From: SZUA-442 sp963753185
GTDB lineage: Bacteria > Actinomycetota > Acidimicrobiia > Spongiisociales > UBA5794
Assembly (NCBI GenBank): GCA_963753185.1
Contig: CAVWBO010000007.1
Coordinates: forward strand, 2,604,001-2,668,000
Length of the DNA: 64,000 bases
Direction of reading: 5' to 3'
Part shown: positions 1 to 8,157 of the stretch, in pieces
How positions within the stretch are numbered: the first letter of the stretch is position 1
Layout of the letters: the number at the start of each line of letters is the position of its first letter
Translations under genes and position numbers: made by a program
Notes under the pieces: model-generated
Database searches by the model: none
The model's input: the letters and a program-made list of their open reading frames with translations, nothing else
What the model was told of the DNA's origin: nothing

Positions 1-768
1 GGGGAAGACGGTGTCGTAGTTGGAGGAAGCGAGCCAGTGGATGATCCTCGTGGTGGGGAACGAGACGGTGTTCTCGATGCCCCGTCGATCGAGATCGTCG
101 ATCGAGTGCCGGAGCTGCTCAAAGCTGAAATGAGAGCCGAGCGAGTCGAGGCACATACGAGCCACATCGTTCAGTGCACCCAACTCCTCGAGCCGTGCCG
201 AGAACAGCTGCATGTCATACGTTGGGGGTTTGCGGTCTCCGGTGACCGGGAATCGGCTGGGCGGATCGACCGTGAAGTCACCGGCAGCCCCGACAACGCC
301 TGTGCGAAATTCGATCGACGAGATATGGCCCTCTCCGATGGCACGGAGGCTCATGACGAACCGTTGCTCACCATCTCGCAGGCCCGACTGATCGGGGGCG
401 GGGACCATCGACGGGTTGGTGAGTGCGGCAGCCTCGATCGAGTACTCGTGTGTGAAGTAGGCGCCTATCAGCAACCGCCGTTCGATCGAGAGATCGTCAG
501 CGTTCTCGACGTGACGGGCGACGAGGTCATAGGAACGTTCGAGCACGCCGATGAAGGAGAGATGTCGGTCCGCGAACTGCTCCCGAATCGCCGTCAGGGT
601 CGAACTCACCTCGTTCGCCGGCATGGCGAGGATTCGACGGATGATCAGTTCGGCCCGCGCCTGGCCGTCTGCAAGGCCTTGTTCTCCCGAGAGGAATGGC
701 TTCGTGATGACGCGGTACATATCGGGGAGGAAGCGCGCCGTCGAGCGGGTGATTGGTATGGGGGTCAT
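1..768 (-). CDS. GH130-family glycoside phosphorylase (3' end outside window)
   Basis: The 256 visible codons read on the minus strand from an ATG at 768 and continue past the left edge. The protein carries the sequence style of glycosidase family GH130 (mannoside phosphorylases and relatives): RFLPD near the N-terminus, a helical N-terminal region, then ERRLLIGAYFT, EYSIEAAAL, the PDQSGL segment and GEGHISSIEFRTG. GH130 enzymes usually phosphorolyse beta-mannosides to mannose-1-phosphate; the exact substrate cannot be read here. It is the last visible gene of a minus-strand cluster with an alpha/alpha-toroid protein and a GT4 glycosyltransferase, which suggests synthesis or turnover of a mannose-type glycan. 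A GTG lies nine bases upstream as an alternative start. Confidence 0.8.
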   Translation of the reverse strand, partial: MTPIPITRSTARFLPDMYRVITKPFLSGEQGLADGQARAELIIRRILAMPANEVSSTLTAIREQFADRHLSFIGVLERSYDLVARHVENADDLSIERRLLIGAYFTHEYSIEAAALTNPSMVPAPDQSGLRDGEQRFVMSLRAIGEGHISSIEFRTGVVGAAGDFTVDPPSRFPVTGDRKPPTYDMQLFSARLEELGALNDVARMCLDSLGSHFSFEQLRHSIDDLDRRGIENTVSFPTTRIIHWLASSNYDTVFP

Positions 769-879
769 GGCTGGCACCCGTCGGGAGGCTTTCCTGGCCG
801 TGAGTCGGTGAGACCGCGAAAACGGAGCGTACCGTGAAACAGACGGGTGCCGGGTGTCCCACCGCGGCGGTGACCGTGC

Positions 880-1977
880 TCAGAGAAGGGTCTGGACACG
901 CTGGAGCACGGAGAGTGCAGCGAGCGTCGACTCCGCCCCCTGGTTCAGATTGGCGAAATCGTGGCCGAGGCCGTCCCCACATCCACCGGTTTCCGAGTCA
1001 TAAAGGACGAGCTCGGAGTCGTTGTCACCCATGAACCACTGAGCAGCCCGCTGCACCCTATCGGCCCACCGGGCATTCCCGGTGAGTGCCCATGCGCGAG
1101 CACACGCATCCGCCATGGCGGCAGCCTCCATCGGCTGCTGGTCGAAGCCGGGTCGCGCCTCACCCAACGTCCAGCCGCCTGCGGGAGTGAAGCTGAAGTG
1201 ACCATGCCTGGTTTCGACGGCCACGAGCCACTCGAGGAGGCTGAGACCTGCGTCCAAGAGCATGGCGTCCGGGAGCAGCGAGCCCGCGACGATCAGCGCC
1301 TCGGGGATGCGGGCGTTGTCGTAGGCGAGGCGATGTTCCGGCCACGGCCAATGGGGATCATCGTGGAAGTGGAGGTGGTCGACGCTGCGTTCGATCACTG
1401 TGCGTGCTGGGCCATGGCCGGGGTGTAATGCCAACACCTCACCTGCTCCCAGCACCGCGAAGGCGTTCGCACGAGGAGACGGTGATGAGAAGCCATGGTT
1501 GGCTGCAAAGGTGGCCAGGGCGATATCCCGCATCGCCTTCGTCGGGCCTCGGGCAGCGGCGGTCCCGAGCGCCCACAGCGCCCTTCCCTGGGAGTCGTCG
1601 GATCCCACGCCGTGGGACCATGACCCGTCAGGGTTGCGCCGGTTGACGAAGCCACCGCCCGGCAGTTGGGCGTCCGTGAGGAACGCCAAATAGATCTCCG
1701 CCAGATCGACGAGATCAGATGAGGAGTCCCGAACGCGGCTCACGACGATCAGCGCCCTGGCGTTGTCGTCCGTGCAGTAGCCGTGCTCGTAGCGCGCCGA
1801 AGTGAACTCTGCGTGCTCCCAGAGTCCCCGATGGTCCGTCATGCTCTTCAGGTGATCGAAGCAGGGCTCCGGCAATGGATCATTGGCGGACAGGTCGGCC
1901 GATGTACCCACACCCGTTGGGTTCCCCACCAGCGTGAGCACGCCGGAGCGGTGGTCAGCCGACCTTGACGAGGTCAT
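880..1977 (-). CDS. alpha/alpha-toroid glycan-processing protein of GT4/GH130 cluster
   Basis: This 365-residue protein resembles the (alpha/alpha)6-type domain that is often annotated as 'glycosyltransferase' because it occurs fused to, or beside, GT4 enzymes. Recognisable stretches are HGYCTDDNARAL near residue 68, the helix-rich repeats with YLAFL and RALWALG, and a C-terminal GHDFANLNQGAEST motif. No Rossmann-type sugar-nucleotide site is visible, so it is probably not itself a GT4 catalyst. Its ATG lies inside the end of the GT4 gene (23-bp overlap), so the two are probably translationally coupled, and the GH130 gene follows after about 110 bases. Function is inferred from neighbours; a glycoside hydrolase or scaffolding role is possible. 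Confidence 0.65.
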   Translation of the reverse strand: MTSSRSADHRSGVLTLVGNPTGVGTSADLSANDPLPEPCFDHLKSMTDHRGLWEHAEFTSARYEHGYCTDDNARALIVVSRVRDSSSDLVDLAEIYLAFLTDAQLPGGGFVNRRNPDGSWSHGVGSDDSQGRALWALGTAAARGPTKAMRDIALATFAANHGFSSPSPRANAFAVLGAGEVLALHPGHGPARTVIERSVDHLHFHDDPHWPWPEHRLAYDNARIPEALIVAGSLLPDAMLLDAGLSLLEWLVAVETRHGHFSFTPAGGWTLGEARPGFDQQPMEAAAMADACARAWALTGNARWADRVQRAAQWFMGDNDSELVLYDSETGGCGDGLGHDFANLNQGAESTLAALSVLQRVQTLL

Positions 1978-3173
1978 CGGCAGCCTTTCGTCGCGGCGGC
2001 ACGATGGAGAGGGGACGGTTCGCCACGTGCGCGGCCCGCAGGGCTGTTGCCTCCTGGAGATACCGATCCGCTATCGCGGGCCAGTGCAGCGTCGAGCCGA
2101 TGTGCCTCGCCTCTGCTTCCATCTCGACGGCAGCGGAGGGATGCGTCAGCACCCGTCGGAGGGCTGCCGCCATTGCGACCACATCGCCGTGAGGGACAAC
2201 GATCCCCGCACCTGAATCGAGGAGTTCCACGGCGTGGGGGAAAGCTGTCGCGATGACTGGCTTGCCCGCTGCGAGAGCCTCCACCAGAACGCCTGACGTG
2301 ACCTGCTCGGTTGAGTCATACGGCAGCACGATGATGTCGGCTCTGCGGATCGCGATGGTGAGCTCGTCTGTTGAGAGATACCGGCTGTCGAACTCGACGA
2401 CATGATCCAGCCCGAGATCGTGGGTCCGTGCAGCGAGCCCTTCGAGGTAGGCATCGCCCTGAGAGGCCTGGACCTTGGGGTGCGTCTTGCCGAGGATGAC
2501 GTAACGAGGAACGGGGTCGAGGCTCCCGAGACCTGCGAAGGCGTCGATGGCCATCTCCAGGCCCTTGCCGGGGCCGATCAGCCCCCAGGTCAGCACGACA
2601 GGCCGGCTTCCCGTCACGAGAGATGGGCCTGTGAGCCCGATCCTCGCCCCGTGCGGGATGACGCGGACTTTCGCCTCGTCCACGGTGTAGCCGTTGATGA
2701 GCCTCGAATAGGCAGTCTCGCTCATGACGATCGTCCGTTCGGCCATCGCAACGATCTTCTCGAGAATCGACCGCTGCGCCATGCTGGGTCGGCTGAGAAC
2801 CGTGTGGAGGGTGACCACGGCCGGAAACGCGGAGACCTTCGAGGAGCTCGAGCACCTCTTCACCATCCGGTCCTCCGTAGATCCCGTATTCGTGCTGGAT
2901 GGAGGCGACATCAAAAGAGTTGAGGGCGTCGATCGCATCGACGAGGGAGCCCTCGTCACCATTGACGTGCTCGTAGACGACCTCGTCGCCGAGCCAACGG
3001 TTCGGGCTGTCGGTGACACTCACGACACCGAGGCCCGCGTCTGAGCCGCGTCCTTCTGCGATCGCGTCGCGCAACGAGGTCGTGAACGTGGCCAGACCGC
3101 ACGACGTAGGCGGGTAGGTGCTGAGGAATCCGACCGAGGGTCGGATGTGGGGGTGTTTCATGGAAGAAGTCAT
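1955..3173 (-). pseudogene. GT4 glycosyltransferase, split by a +1 frameshift
   Basis: Two reading frames together make one GT4-type glycosyltransferase. The N-terminal half (from ATG 3173, or ATG 3161) has VGFLSTYPPTSCGLATFT and the IQHEYGIYGG segment. The C-terminal half, in another frame, has PAVVTLHTV, SETAYSRLI, VIPHGA, LTWGLIGPGKGLE and the GT4 donor-site region ending in DSTEQVTSGVLVEALAAGKPVIAT... (acidic residue plus EALAAGKP). The switch falls at the AAA run 2825-2827 of the plus strand; removing one base restores LRV-PAVV. The total length, 1219 nt, is one base over a multiple of three, which fits a single insertion. The rest of the gene is well preserved, so a very recent mutation or a base-calling error are both plausible. 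Confidence 0.75.
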
Positions 3174-3562
3174 TGGCTCGAACGCTCCGAAGGGCGCCTG
3201 ATTGTTGATGCAACAGCGATCGTTCGAGCGAGCGGTGAGGGCGAACCCTGGGAAGTCCCGCGAGGACAAATGAAAGAGCTGCGGCTGAGGCCGCCACGAC
3301 CGAGCCTACCCGCTCGGGGCGTTACGGCACCCTTTGGGCACGCCAGGGGGTGACTCGTGACCGCTGTGCCCCTCGACGCGACGAGCGAAGCCGTTGCCCA
3401 CCATCCGGACGTATGCGTTTGCAACGGCCGTGGATCACGCACATCTCGAGGTCAGATCTGGGTGGTCGCACCCGGGAATTTGGGGGTACTCCCCCGATGA
3501 CCCCCACGTGTTCCTCCCGTACGTTCGACCACGACAGACGCTCGAGCCAAGGAGGGTGCGGT
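3174..3562. other. intergenic region between divergent GT4 and DUF4242 genes
   Basis: This 389-base stretch holds no convincing gene on either strand. It must contain the promoters of the glycan cluster (minus) and of the DUF4242 gene (plus). A small perfect hairpin with GGGGG/CCCCC arms and a TACT loop lies at 3482-3495. The right end carries the strong AAGGAGG ribosome binding site of the next gene. Confidence 0.5.
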
Positions 3563-3814
3563 ATGTCGTTGTTCATGGACGTCCACAACATCGAAGGGGG
3601 CGTGTCCGCCGCTGACGTGGCGGGGGCCCATCAGAAGGACCTCGAGACGCAGGGGAACTACGGCGTGAGCTACCTGCGCTACTGGGTCGACGAGTCGGCA
3701 GGGAAGATCTTCTGCCTCGTCGAGGCGGACAGCGCCGAAGACGCGGCGACGGTTCACCGGGAAGCGCACGGCCTCGTCGCCGACGAGATCTACCCCGTCA
3801 GCGAACACACCTGA
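3563..3814 (+). CDS. DUF4242 (SCO4226-like) small protein
   Basis: This 83-residue protein starts MSLFMDVHNIEGG and keeps the ferredoxin-like pattern of DUF4242 proteins: a first strand with MDVHNI, AHQKDLETQ, then YLRYWVDESAGKIFCLVEA and AATVHREAHGLVADEIYPV. The His in MDVH, the Cys in FCLVEA and the His in HREAHG are the positions expected to bind metal in SCO4226-type nickel-responsive proteins; that role is known from the family and not shown here. The start is fixed by an AAGGAGGG ribosome binding site eight bases upstream, which rules out the longer in-frame ATG at 3350. A secreted protein follows after 41 bases on the same strand. Confidence 0.85.
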   Translation: MSLFMDVHNIEGGVSAADVAGAHQKDLETQGNYGVSYLRYWVDESAGKIFCLVEADSAEDAATVHREAHGLVADEIYPVSEHT

Positions 3815-3855
3815 TCCATCGACCCTGTCGCGAAAGCGACGAAAGGAACCCAACC

Positions 3856-4380
3856 ATGAAGAAACCAATCGTGACTCTGATGACGGTCACCGCACTGATG
3901 CTCGGCGCCACGGCGGCCGTTGCCGCGGAGGTACCCATCGGCAGCGAGCTGGCTCAGCTTCGAGCCGCAACCGCCCAATTCCATCAGATCGATGCGGCGC
4001 TCGACGCCGGGTACGAGACCTTCAAGATCGACGACTCCACGGTGGGTCTGGGTCTTCCCGGTGATCCCACGTGCTTCGACAACGCGGCCGGGGGCATGGG
4101 CGTTCACTACGTGAAGGGAATCGACGCGACCCTCGATCCGCAGCAGCCCGAGGCCATGGTCTACGAGATCGAGGCGAATGGGAGGCTCCGTCTGGTGGCC
4201 GTCGAATACCTCGTTCCAGTGGGTGAGGTGGACCCGGCGAACCCGCCGAGCCTCTTCGGTCACGAGTTCCACCCCCACTCGTTCCTGCCGGTCTACATCC
4301 TCCACGTATGGGTGTGGAAGAACAACCCGAGCGGCGTGTTCGCGGACTTCAACCCGAAGGTCGGTGCCTGCCCCGGCTGA
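3856..4380 (+). CDS. secreted protein of unknown function, conserved type
   Basis: The 174-residue product has a classical signal peptide: KK, a hydrophobic stretch of about 16 residues and an AVAAEV cleavage region near residues 21-24. The mature part begins with a helix (SELAQLRAATAQFHQIDAA) and then contains PTCFDNAAGGMGVHY, AMVYE, LVAVEYLVP, GHEFHPHS and a Trp-rich LHVWVWKNNPSG tail. Repeated His residues (MGVHY, GHEFHPH, LHVW) suggest metal binding, but no such function is documented that I can name. An AAAGGA site precedes the ATG. It lies directly downstream of the DUF4242 gene and may be co-transcribed with it. Confidence 0.7.
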   Translation: MKKPIVTLMTVTALMLGATAAVAAEVPIGSELAQLRAATAQFHQIDAALDAGYETFKIDDSTVGLGLPGDPTCFDNAAGGMGVHYVKGIDATLDPQQPEAMVYEIEANGRLRLVAVEYLVPVGEVDPANPPSLFGHEFHPHSFLPVYILHVWVWKNNPSGVFADFNPKVGACPG

Positions 4381-4524
4381 ATCCATCCGCAGACCACCAT
4401 CGTCGACAGGGGTCGCTCGTGAGAGCGGCCCCTGTCTCGATGCCGGCGGCGGGCGGGAGTCGATGCGTGTGAAGTCTGCCGGTCTCCCTACCTCATTCAG
4501 ATCGGGTCGGGTAGCTTGATGCAC

Positions 4525-7107
4525 ATGTCTGCACCTCGTGGTCTCCTCGAACGCGACGCTACGATCGACCGGATCGTCACACTGATCGATTCGACCCCCG
4601 CCCACGGCGGATCGATCGTGTTCGTCGACGGCGAGGCGGGTGCGGGGAAGACCTCGGTCGTGAACGCGGTGATTGACGCTGTGGCGGACCGAGCCCGAGT
4701 GCTCGTCGGAGCATGCGATCCCCTGGCCACTCCCCGCCCATTCGGTCCACTGCGCGACATCACCGAGACGAATCGGGAGCTGAGTGGCCTCGCCGAGGCC
4801 CTCGATGATCCCCACGCAGCCTTCAGCGAGCTCCTCCACCATCTGCGGAGCCCGCGTAAGCCGGTGCTGTTGGTCATCGAGGATCTGCATTGGGCCGACG
4901 ATGGAACCCTCGACATGGTGACCTTCCTCGGCCGACGCGTGGGATCGATGCGAGCAGTCATCGTCGTGACGCTGAGACGGGACGAAGTCGCACCGGGTAG
5001 CCCCGTCGGCGTTACCGTGGGGAGCCTGGTAGGTCAGGGCACGTCCGCCCACCGCATCACCCTCGAACCCCTCTCGATCGACGCTGTGAGGAACCTGGCA
5101 TCGGAGCGCCCTGCCGAGGCCGAAGCCATCCATCGGGTGACAGGTGGGAATGCCTTCTTCGTAACGGAACTGCTCGCCGGGGACGAGGAGCTCCCCACCA
5201 CCGTCCAGGAAGCTGTTCTCGCCAGGGTCGGTCGCCTCCACCACGCGGCACGATTGGCCGCTGAGGCCGTGGCGATGGCGCCCAGGCTCCTCGAACGCCG
5301 CTATCTGAAGGAACTCATCCGTTCGTCCGACTTCGTCATCGATGATGCTGTCCACGCCGGGGTATTGATCGACGATCGCGATGGGTACCGATTCCGCCAT
5401 GAACTCGCACGCCTCGCTGTGGAGGCCTCTGTGTCGCCGTCGCGGAGGGTGGAGCTCCACCGTCGCATCCTCCAGTTGCTCACGGACGACGAATCGACCG
5501 ACGGTTCCCGTCTCGCCCATCACGCGGTGATGACCGGGGACGAGGATCTGATTCTCCGATTCGCCCCACCTGCTGCCCAGATCGCCGTAGCGGCAGAGTC
5601 CATGCGCGAGGCTGCGTCTCTTTTCGGTGCGGCGCACCCCTTCATCGGATCGCTCGACGTCGACGACCGTATGGCGTTCCTCACGCAGTACGCGAACACA
5701 CTGATCGTCCTGGATCGCCAGGTCGATGCACTCCAGGTATCGCACGAGTTCGTCGACCTCGCCACCGAGGTCGGCGACCCCATCCGTATCGCCAATGCCT
5801 ACTTGATGCACGGCCGCACCATGTGGATCAACGGCCAGGTAGATGCTGCTAACGAGATGGTCCGGGAGGCAATCCGTCTCAGGGAGCCCTTGGGTGACTC
5901 CGAGGACCTCGCCCGCATGCTGTACACGGCTGGCCTGAATCAGATGCTCGACCGTCATCGGGATGCCGCCCTTGCATTGAGCGAGCGGACGTTGGAGATG
6001 GCGCGTCGGATCGGCTCGGGAAAGGTCGAGACCCTCGCGATCATCGGGCTCGGCACGTCGGAACTCGTACTCGGAGACCCGGATCGCGGCATCGAGCTCC
6101 TCGAGACCGCTCTCTCGACGGCCACGGACGATCGCACACGGGTGAGCATCCTTGGGATGCTCGGCTCGGGTGGAGGTGAGGTGAAGGAGTACGACCGGGC
6201 GTTCGATTGGCTCGCGCGCTCGATCGCGATCGGATCCTCCCATGATGAGATCTACGCGATCGCATATGCCACCGCGTGGATGTCGCGTGTCAGAGCCGAG
6301 CAGGGTCGATGGGACGAGGCGCTCGAGTATGCACGGCGGGTCACGGCCCTACCCCCCGGAATTGCCCACATCTCTCCCGTCACCGCATTGGGGACGGTGG
6401 GCCGGATCGGGGTGCGACGGGGCGACTCTGGAGCCACCGACACCCTGGACCGAGCGATCGCACTGGGCAAGGACGGCGCCATCCAACACATCTGGGTGCC
6501 GCTGTGCGCATCGGCGGAATTCCATGTCTATGGAGGCCGGCCGGACCTGGCGATCGCCGTGCTCACCGACCCTCTCGAACGGATCCTGGACACCGACACG
6601 CTGTGGGGGCGCGGGGAGATCGCATTCTGGATGTGGATGGCTGGCGGGCTCGATGACGTGCCCGACCGCCTCGCCGAACCGTATCGACTGATGATCGAGG
6701 GCGAATGGCAGGCTGCGGCCGATGTTTGGCACCGGATCGGTGCACCCTACGAGGAGGCCATGGCCCTCAGTCTCGGCCCGCCAGACGCGACCTTGGAAGC
6801 CTTGAAGATCTTCGACGGTCTCGGTGCAAAGCCAATGGCACAGGTCGTTCGGCGTCGGCTACGAGCGGCAGGAATCGATGCGATCCCACGTGGTCCGAGC
6901 CGTGCGACGGTGACCGACCCCGATGGACTGACTCCCCGCCAGCGCGAAGTGCTCCGGCTGATGACCGAGGGCCTGTCGAATCGGGAGATCGCCGAGCGGC
7001 TCTTCGTGTCGGCCAAAACCGTCGAGAACCATGTGTCCGCAATCCTCCTCAAGCTCGACGTGGCGTCGCGACACGAAGCGGTCGCCAAATCCTCGATCCA
7101 TCGATGA
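4525..7107 (+). CDS. LuxR-family STAND ATPase transcriptional regulator
   Basis: This is an approximately 860-residue large ATP-binding LuxR regulator. It starts with an AAA_16/STAND ATPase domain: LLERDATIDRIV, a Walker A GEAGAGKTS around residue 38 and a Walker B-like VLLVIEDLHWADDG around residue 117. A long TPR-like helical middle follows, and the C-terminus ends in a LuxR/GerE helix-turn-helix (LTPRQREVLRLMTEG, then LSNREIAERLFVSAKTVENH). Such proteins bind DNA once the ATPase/TPR part has sensed a ligand; the ligand is unknown. I place the start at ATG 4525 because a TAGCTT hexamer (4512-4517) ends seven bases upstream, as in a leaderless gene; TTG 4516 and ATG 4519 are in frame too. 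Confidence 0.85.
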   Translation: MSAPRGLLERDATIDRIVTLIDSTPAHGGSIVFVDGEAGAGKTSVVNAVIDAVADRARVLVGACDPLATPRPFGPLRDITETNRELSGLAEALDDPHAAFSELLHHLRSPRKPVLLVIEDLHWADDGTLDMVTFLGRRVGSMRAVIVVTLRRDEVAPGSPVGVTVGSLVGQGTSAHRITLEPLSIDAVRNLASERPAEAEAIHRVTGGNAFFVTELLAGDEELPTTVQEAVLARVGRLHHAARLAAEAVAMAPRLLERRYLKELIRSSDFVIDDAVHAGVLIDDRDGYRFRHELARLAVEASVSPSRRVELHRRILQLLTDDESTDGSRLAHHAVMTGDEDLILRFAPPAAQIAVAAESMREAASLFGAAHPFIGSLDVDDRMAFLTQYANTLIVLDRQVDALQVSHEFVDLATEVGDPIRIANAYLMHGRTMWINGQVDAANEMVREAIRLREPLGDSEDLARMLYTAGLNQMLDRHRDAALALSERTLEMARRIGSGKVETLAIIGLGTSELVLGDPDRGIELLETALSTATDDRTRVSILGMLGSGGGEVKEYDRAFDWLARSIAIGSSHDEIYAIAYATAWMSRVRAEQGRWDEALEYARRVTALPPGIAHISPVTALGTVGRIGVRRGDSGATDTLDRAIALGKDGAIQHIWVPLCASAEFHVYGGRPDLAIAVLTDPLERILDTDTLWGRGEIAFWMWMAGGLDDVPDRLAEPYRLMIEGEWQAAADVWHRIGAPYEEAMALSLGPPDATLEALKIFDGLGAKPMAQVVRRRLRAAGIDAIPRGPSRATVTDPDGLTPRQREVLRLMTEGLSNREIAERLFVSAKTVENHVSAILLKLDVASRHEAVAKSSIHR

Positions 7108-7160
7108 GATGTCGGAACAGGTGAACGACGTCGCCGGCCCGGGAGGCTTAGAGTCCAGCC

Positions 7161-7520
7161 GTGGCATTCAAGGAGCTCGCAGACGGCCAATTCGTCGTCC
7201 TCACCACGTTCCGTAAGGACGGTACACCTGTGCCGACGACGGTTTGGTTCGCCCGCCACGGTGAAGGCATCGTGATCGGAACGGGTGCAAACGCAGGCAA
7301 GGTCAAGCGGATCCGGAACAATGCCGAGGTGACGCTCGCATCCTCGAACTACAGGGGCAAGCTGAAGCCGGGACCCGCCGTCGTGGGACACGCACGGATC
7401 CTCGAGGGTGACCACGCCGCGGGCGCCCTGGACGCCCTCGAGTCGAAGTACGGCCTCCAATGGAAGCTGCTCGGACGCCGGATCGATGCTTTCATCGAGG
7501 TCTCTGCGCCGAATCCATGA
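7161..7520 (+). CDS. PPOX-class F420-dependent/FMN oxidoreductase family protein
   Basis: The 119-residue product has the split-barrel fold signature of pyridoxamine-5'-phosphate-oxidase-like proteins: FVVLTTFRKDGTPVPTTVWF, then GIVIGTGANAGKVKRIRNN with the phosphate-binding lysine/arginines, VTLASSNYRGK and a C-terminal LESKYGLQWKLL. Actinobacterial members of this size commonly bind F420 (PPOX-class F420-dependent enzymes); the cofactor here is inferred. The GTG start has a TAGAGT hexamer ending six bases upstream, so the gene is probably leaderless. It stands 53 bases after the LuxR regulator and ends 44 bases before a convergent membrane protein. Confidence 0.8.
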   Translation: MAFKELADGQFVVLTTFRKDGTPVPTTVWFARHGEGIVIGTGANAGKVKRIRNNAEVTLASSNYRGKLKPGPAVVGHARILEGDHAAGALDALESKYGLQWKLLGRRIDAFIEVSAPNP

Positions 7521-7564
7521 TCGTGGACCTGCGATCGTGAGGCTCGCCGACACTCACCTCGGGG

Positions 7565-8008
7565 TCAGTGGGCATCCGCTCCGCGTCCGGGCCTGAGGCG
7601 ACCCGACAGGGCGATCAGGACCCCACCGACGACGAGGTACGCGGGCTGAAACGGAGAGAAGGTCCTGATGACGAGGACCTGGACCACGATCCACCCGATG
7701 ATCAGGACTCCGGTGACGAGTGCGACGGTCCCGGTCGAATCCGATCCCGTCCACGCCGACCAGGTGAGCAACGTCAGCGGGCACGCCACGACGACGGCGA
7801 GAGCGATCCCTCCCAACACAGGGCTCTCGAAGGGCAGGTGCTGTTCGATCTCTCCGAGATCGAGGAACCCCGTGATGAGTCCCAGGGCGCCTCCCCACGC
7901 CGCGATCGCATTGACTGCGGCAAACACTGCGAGACCGGGTCTCCGCCTCAAAGTGCTTTGTGACAGGGCGGTATCGGTCATGTGGATCCCGTCTCGGTGC
8001 CCCGACAT
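7565..8008 (-). CDS. small integral membrane protein, four predicted helices
   Basis: I do not recognise a family. The 147-residue product has four hydrophobic stretches: LAVFAAVNAIAAWGGALG, VLGGIALAVVVACPLTLLTW, VALVTGVLIIGWIVVQVLV and AYLVVGGVLIALSG. A polar N-terminus with His residues precedes them and the C-terminus is short and basic. The start ATG 8008 is preceded by GGAGG with five bases between; a GTG six bases further out and an ATG at 7981 are also in frame. It converges with the PPOX gene. The hydrophobic pattern and good ribosome binding site support it as a real gene. Confidence 0.6.
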   Translation of the reverse strand: MSGHRDGIHMTDTALSQSTLRRRPGLAVFAAVNAIAAWGGALGLITGFLDLGEIEQHLPFESPVLGGIALAVVVACPLTLLTWSAWTGSDSTGTVALVTGVLIIGWIVVQVLVIRTFSPFQPAYLVVGGVLIALSGRLRPGRGADAH

Positions 8009-8157
8009 AGTCACCTCCGAGACTACGCGATCGGTTGGTCAGGGGCTCGCAGGCTGCACCCTTTCACGGAGCCGACGAAGGGGAACTGGGCGACGGAACA
8101 CCCTTGCGGCGAGCCTTCTCCGGGCGGATGATGGATCTGGAGACAACGAGGCATCCG

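Noticed and set aside
37..837. Plus-strand open frame of 266 codons at the left edge
   Set aside because: It is antisense to the GH130 gene, whose minus-strand protein has clear family motifs; the plus product is compositionally unnatural.
3790..6243. Minus-strand open frame of 817 codons
   Set aside because: It runs antisense through the secreted protein and LuxR ATPase genes, both with convincing domains; high GC produces long antisense frames here.
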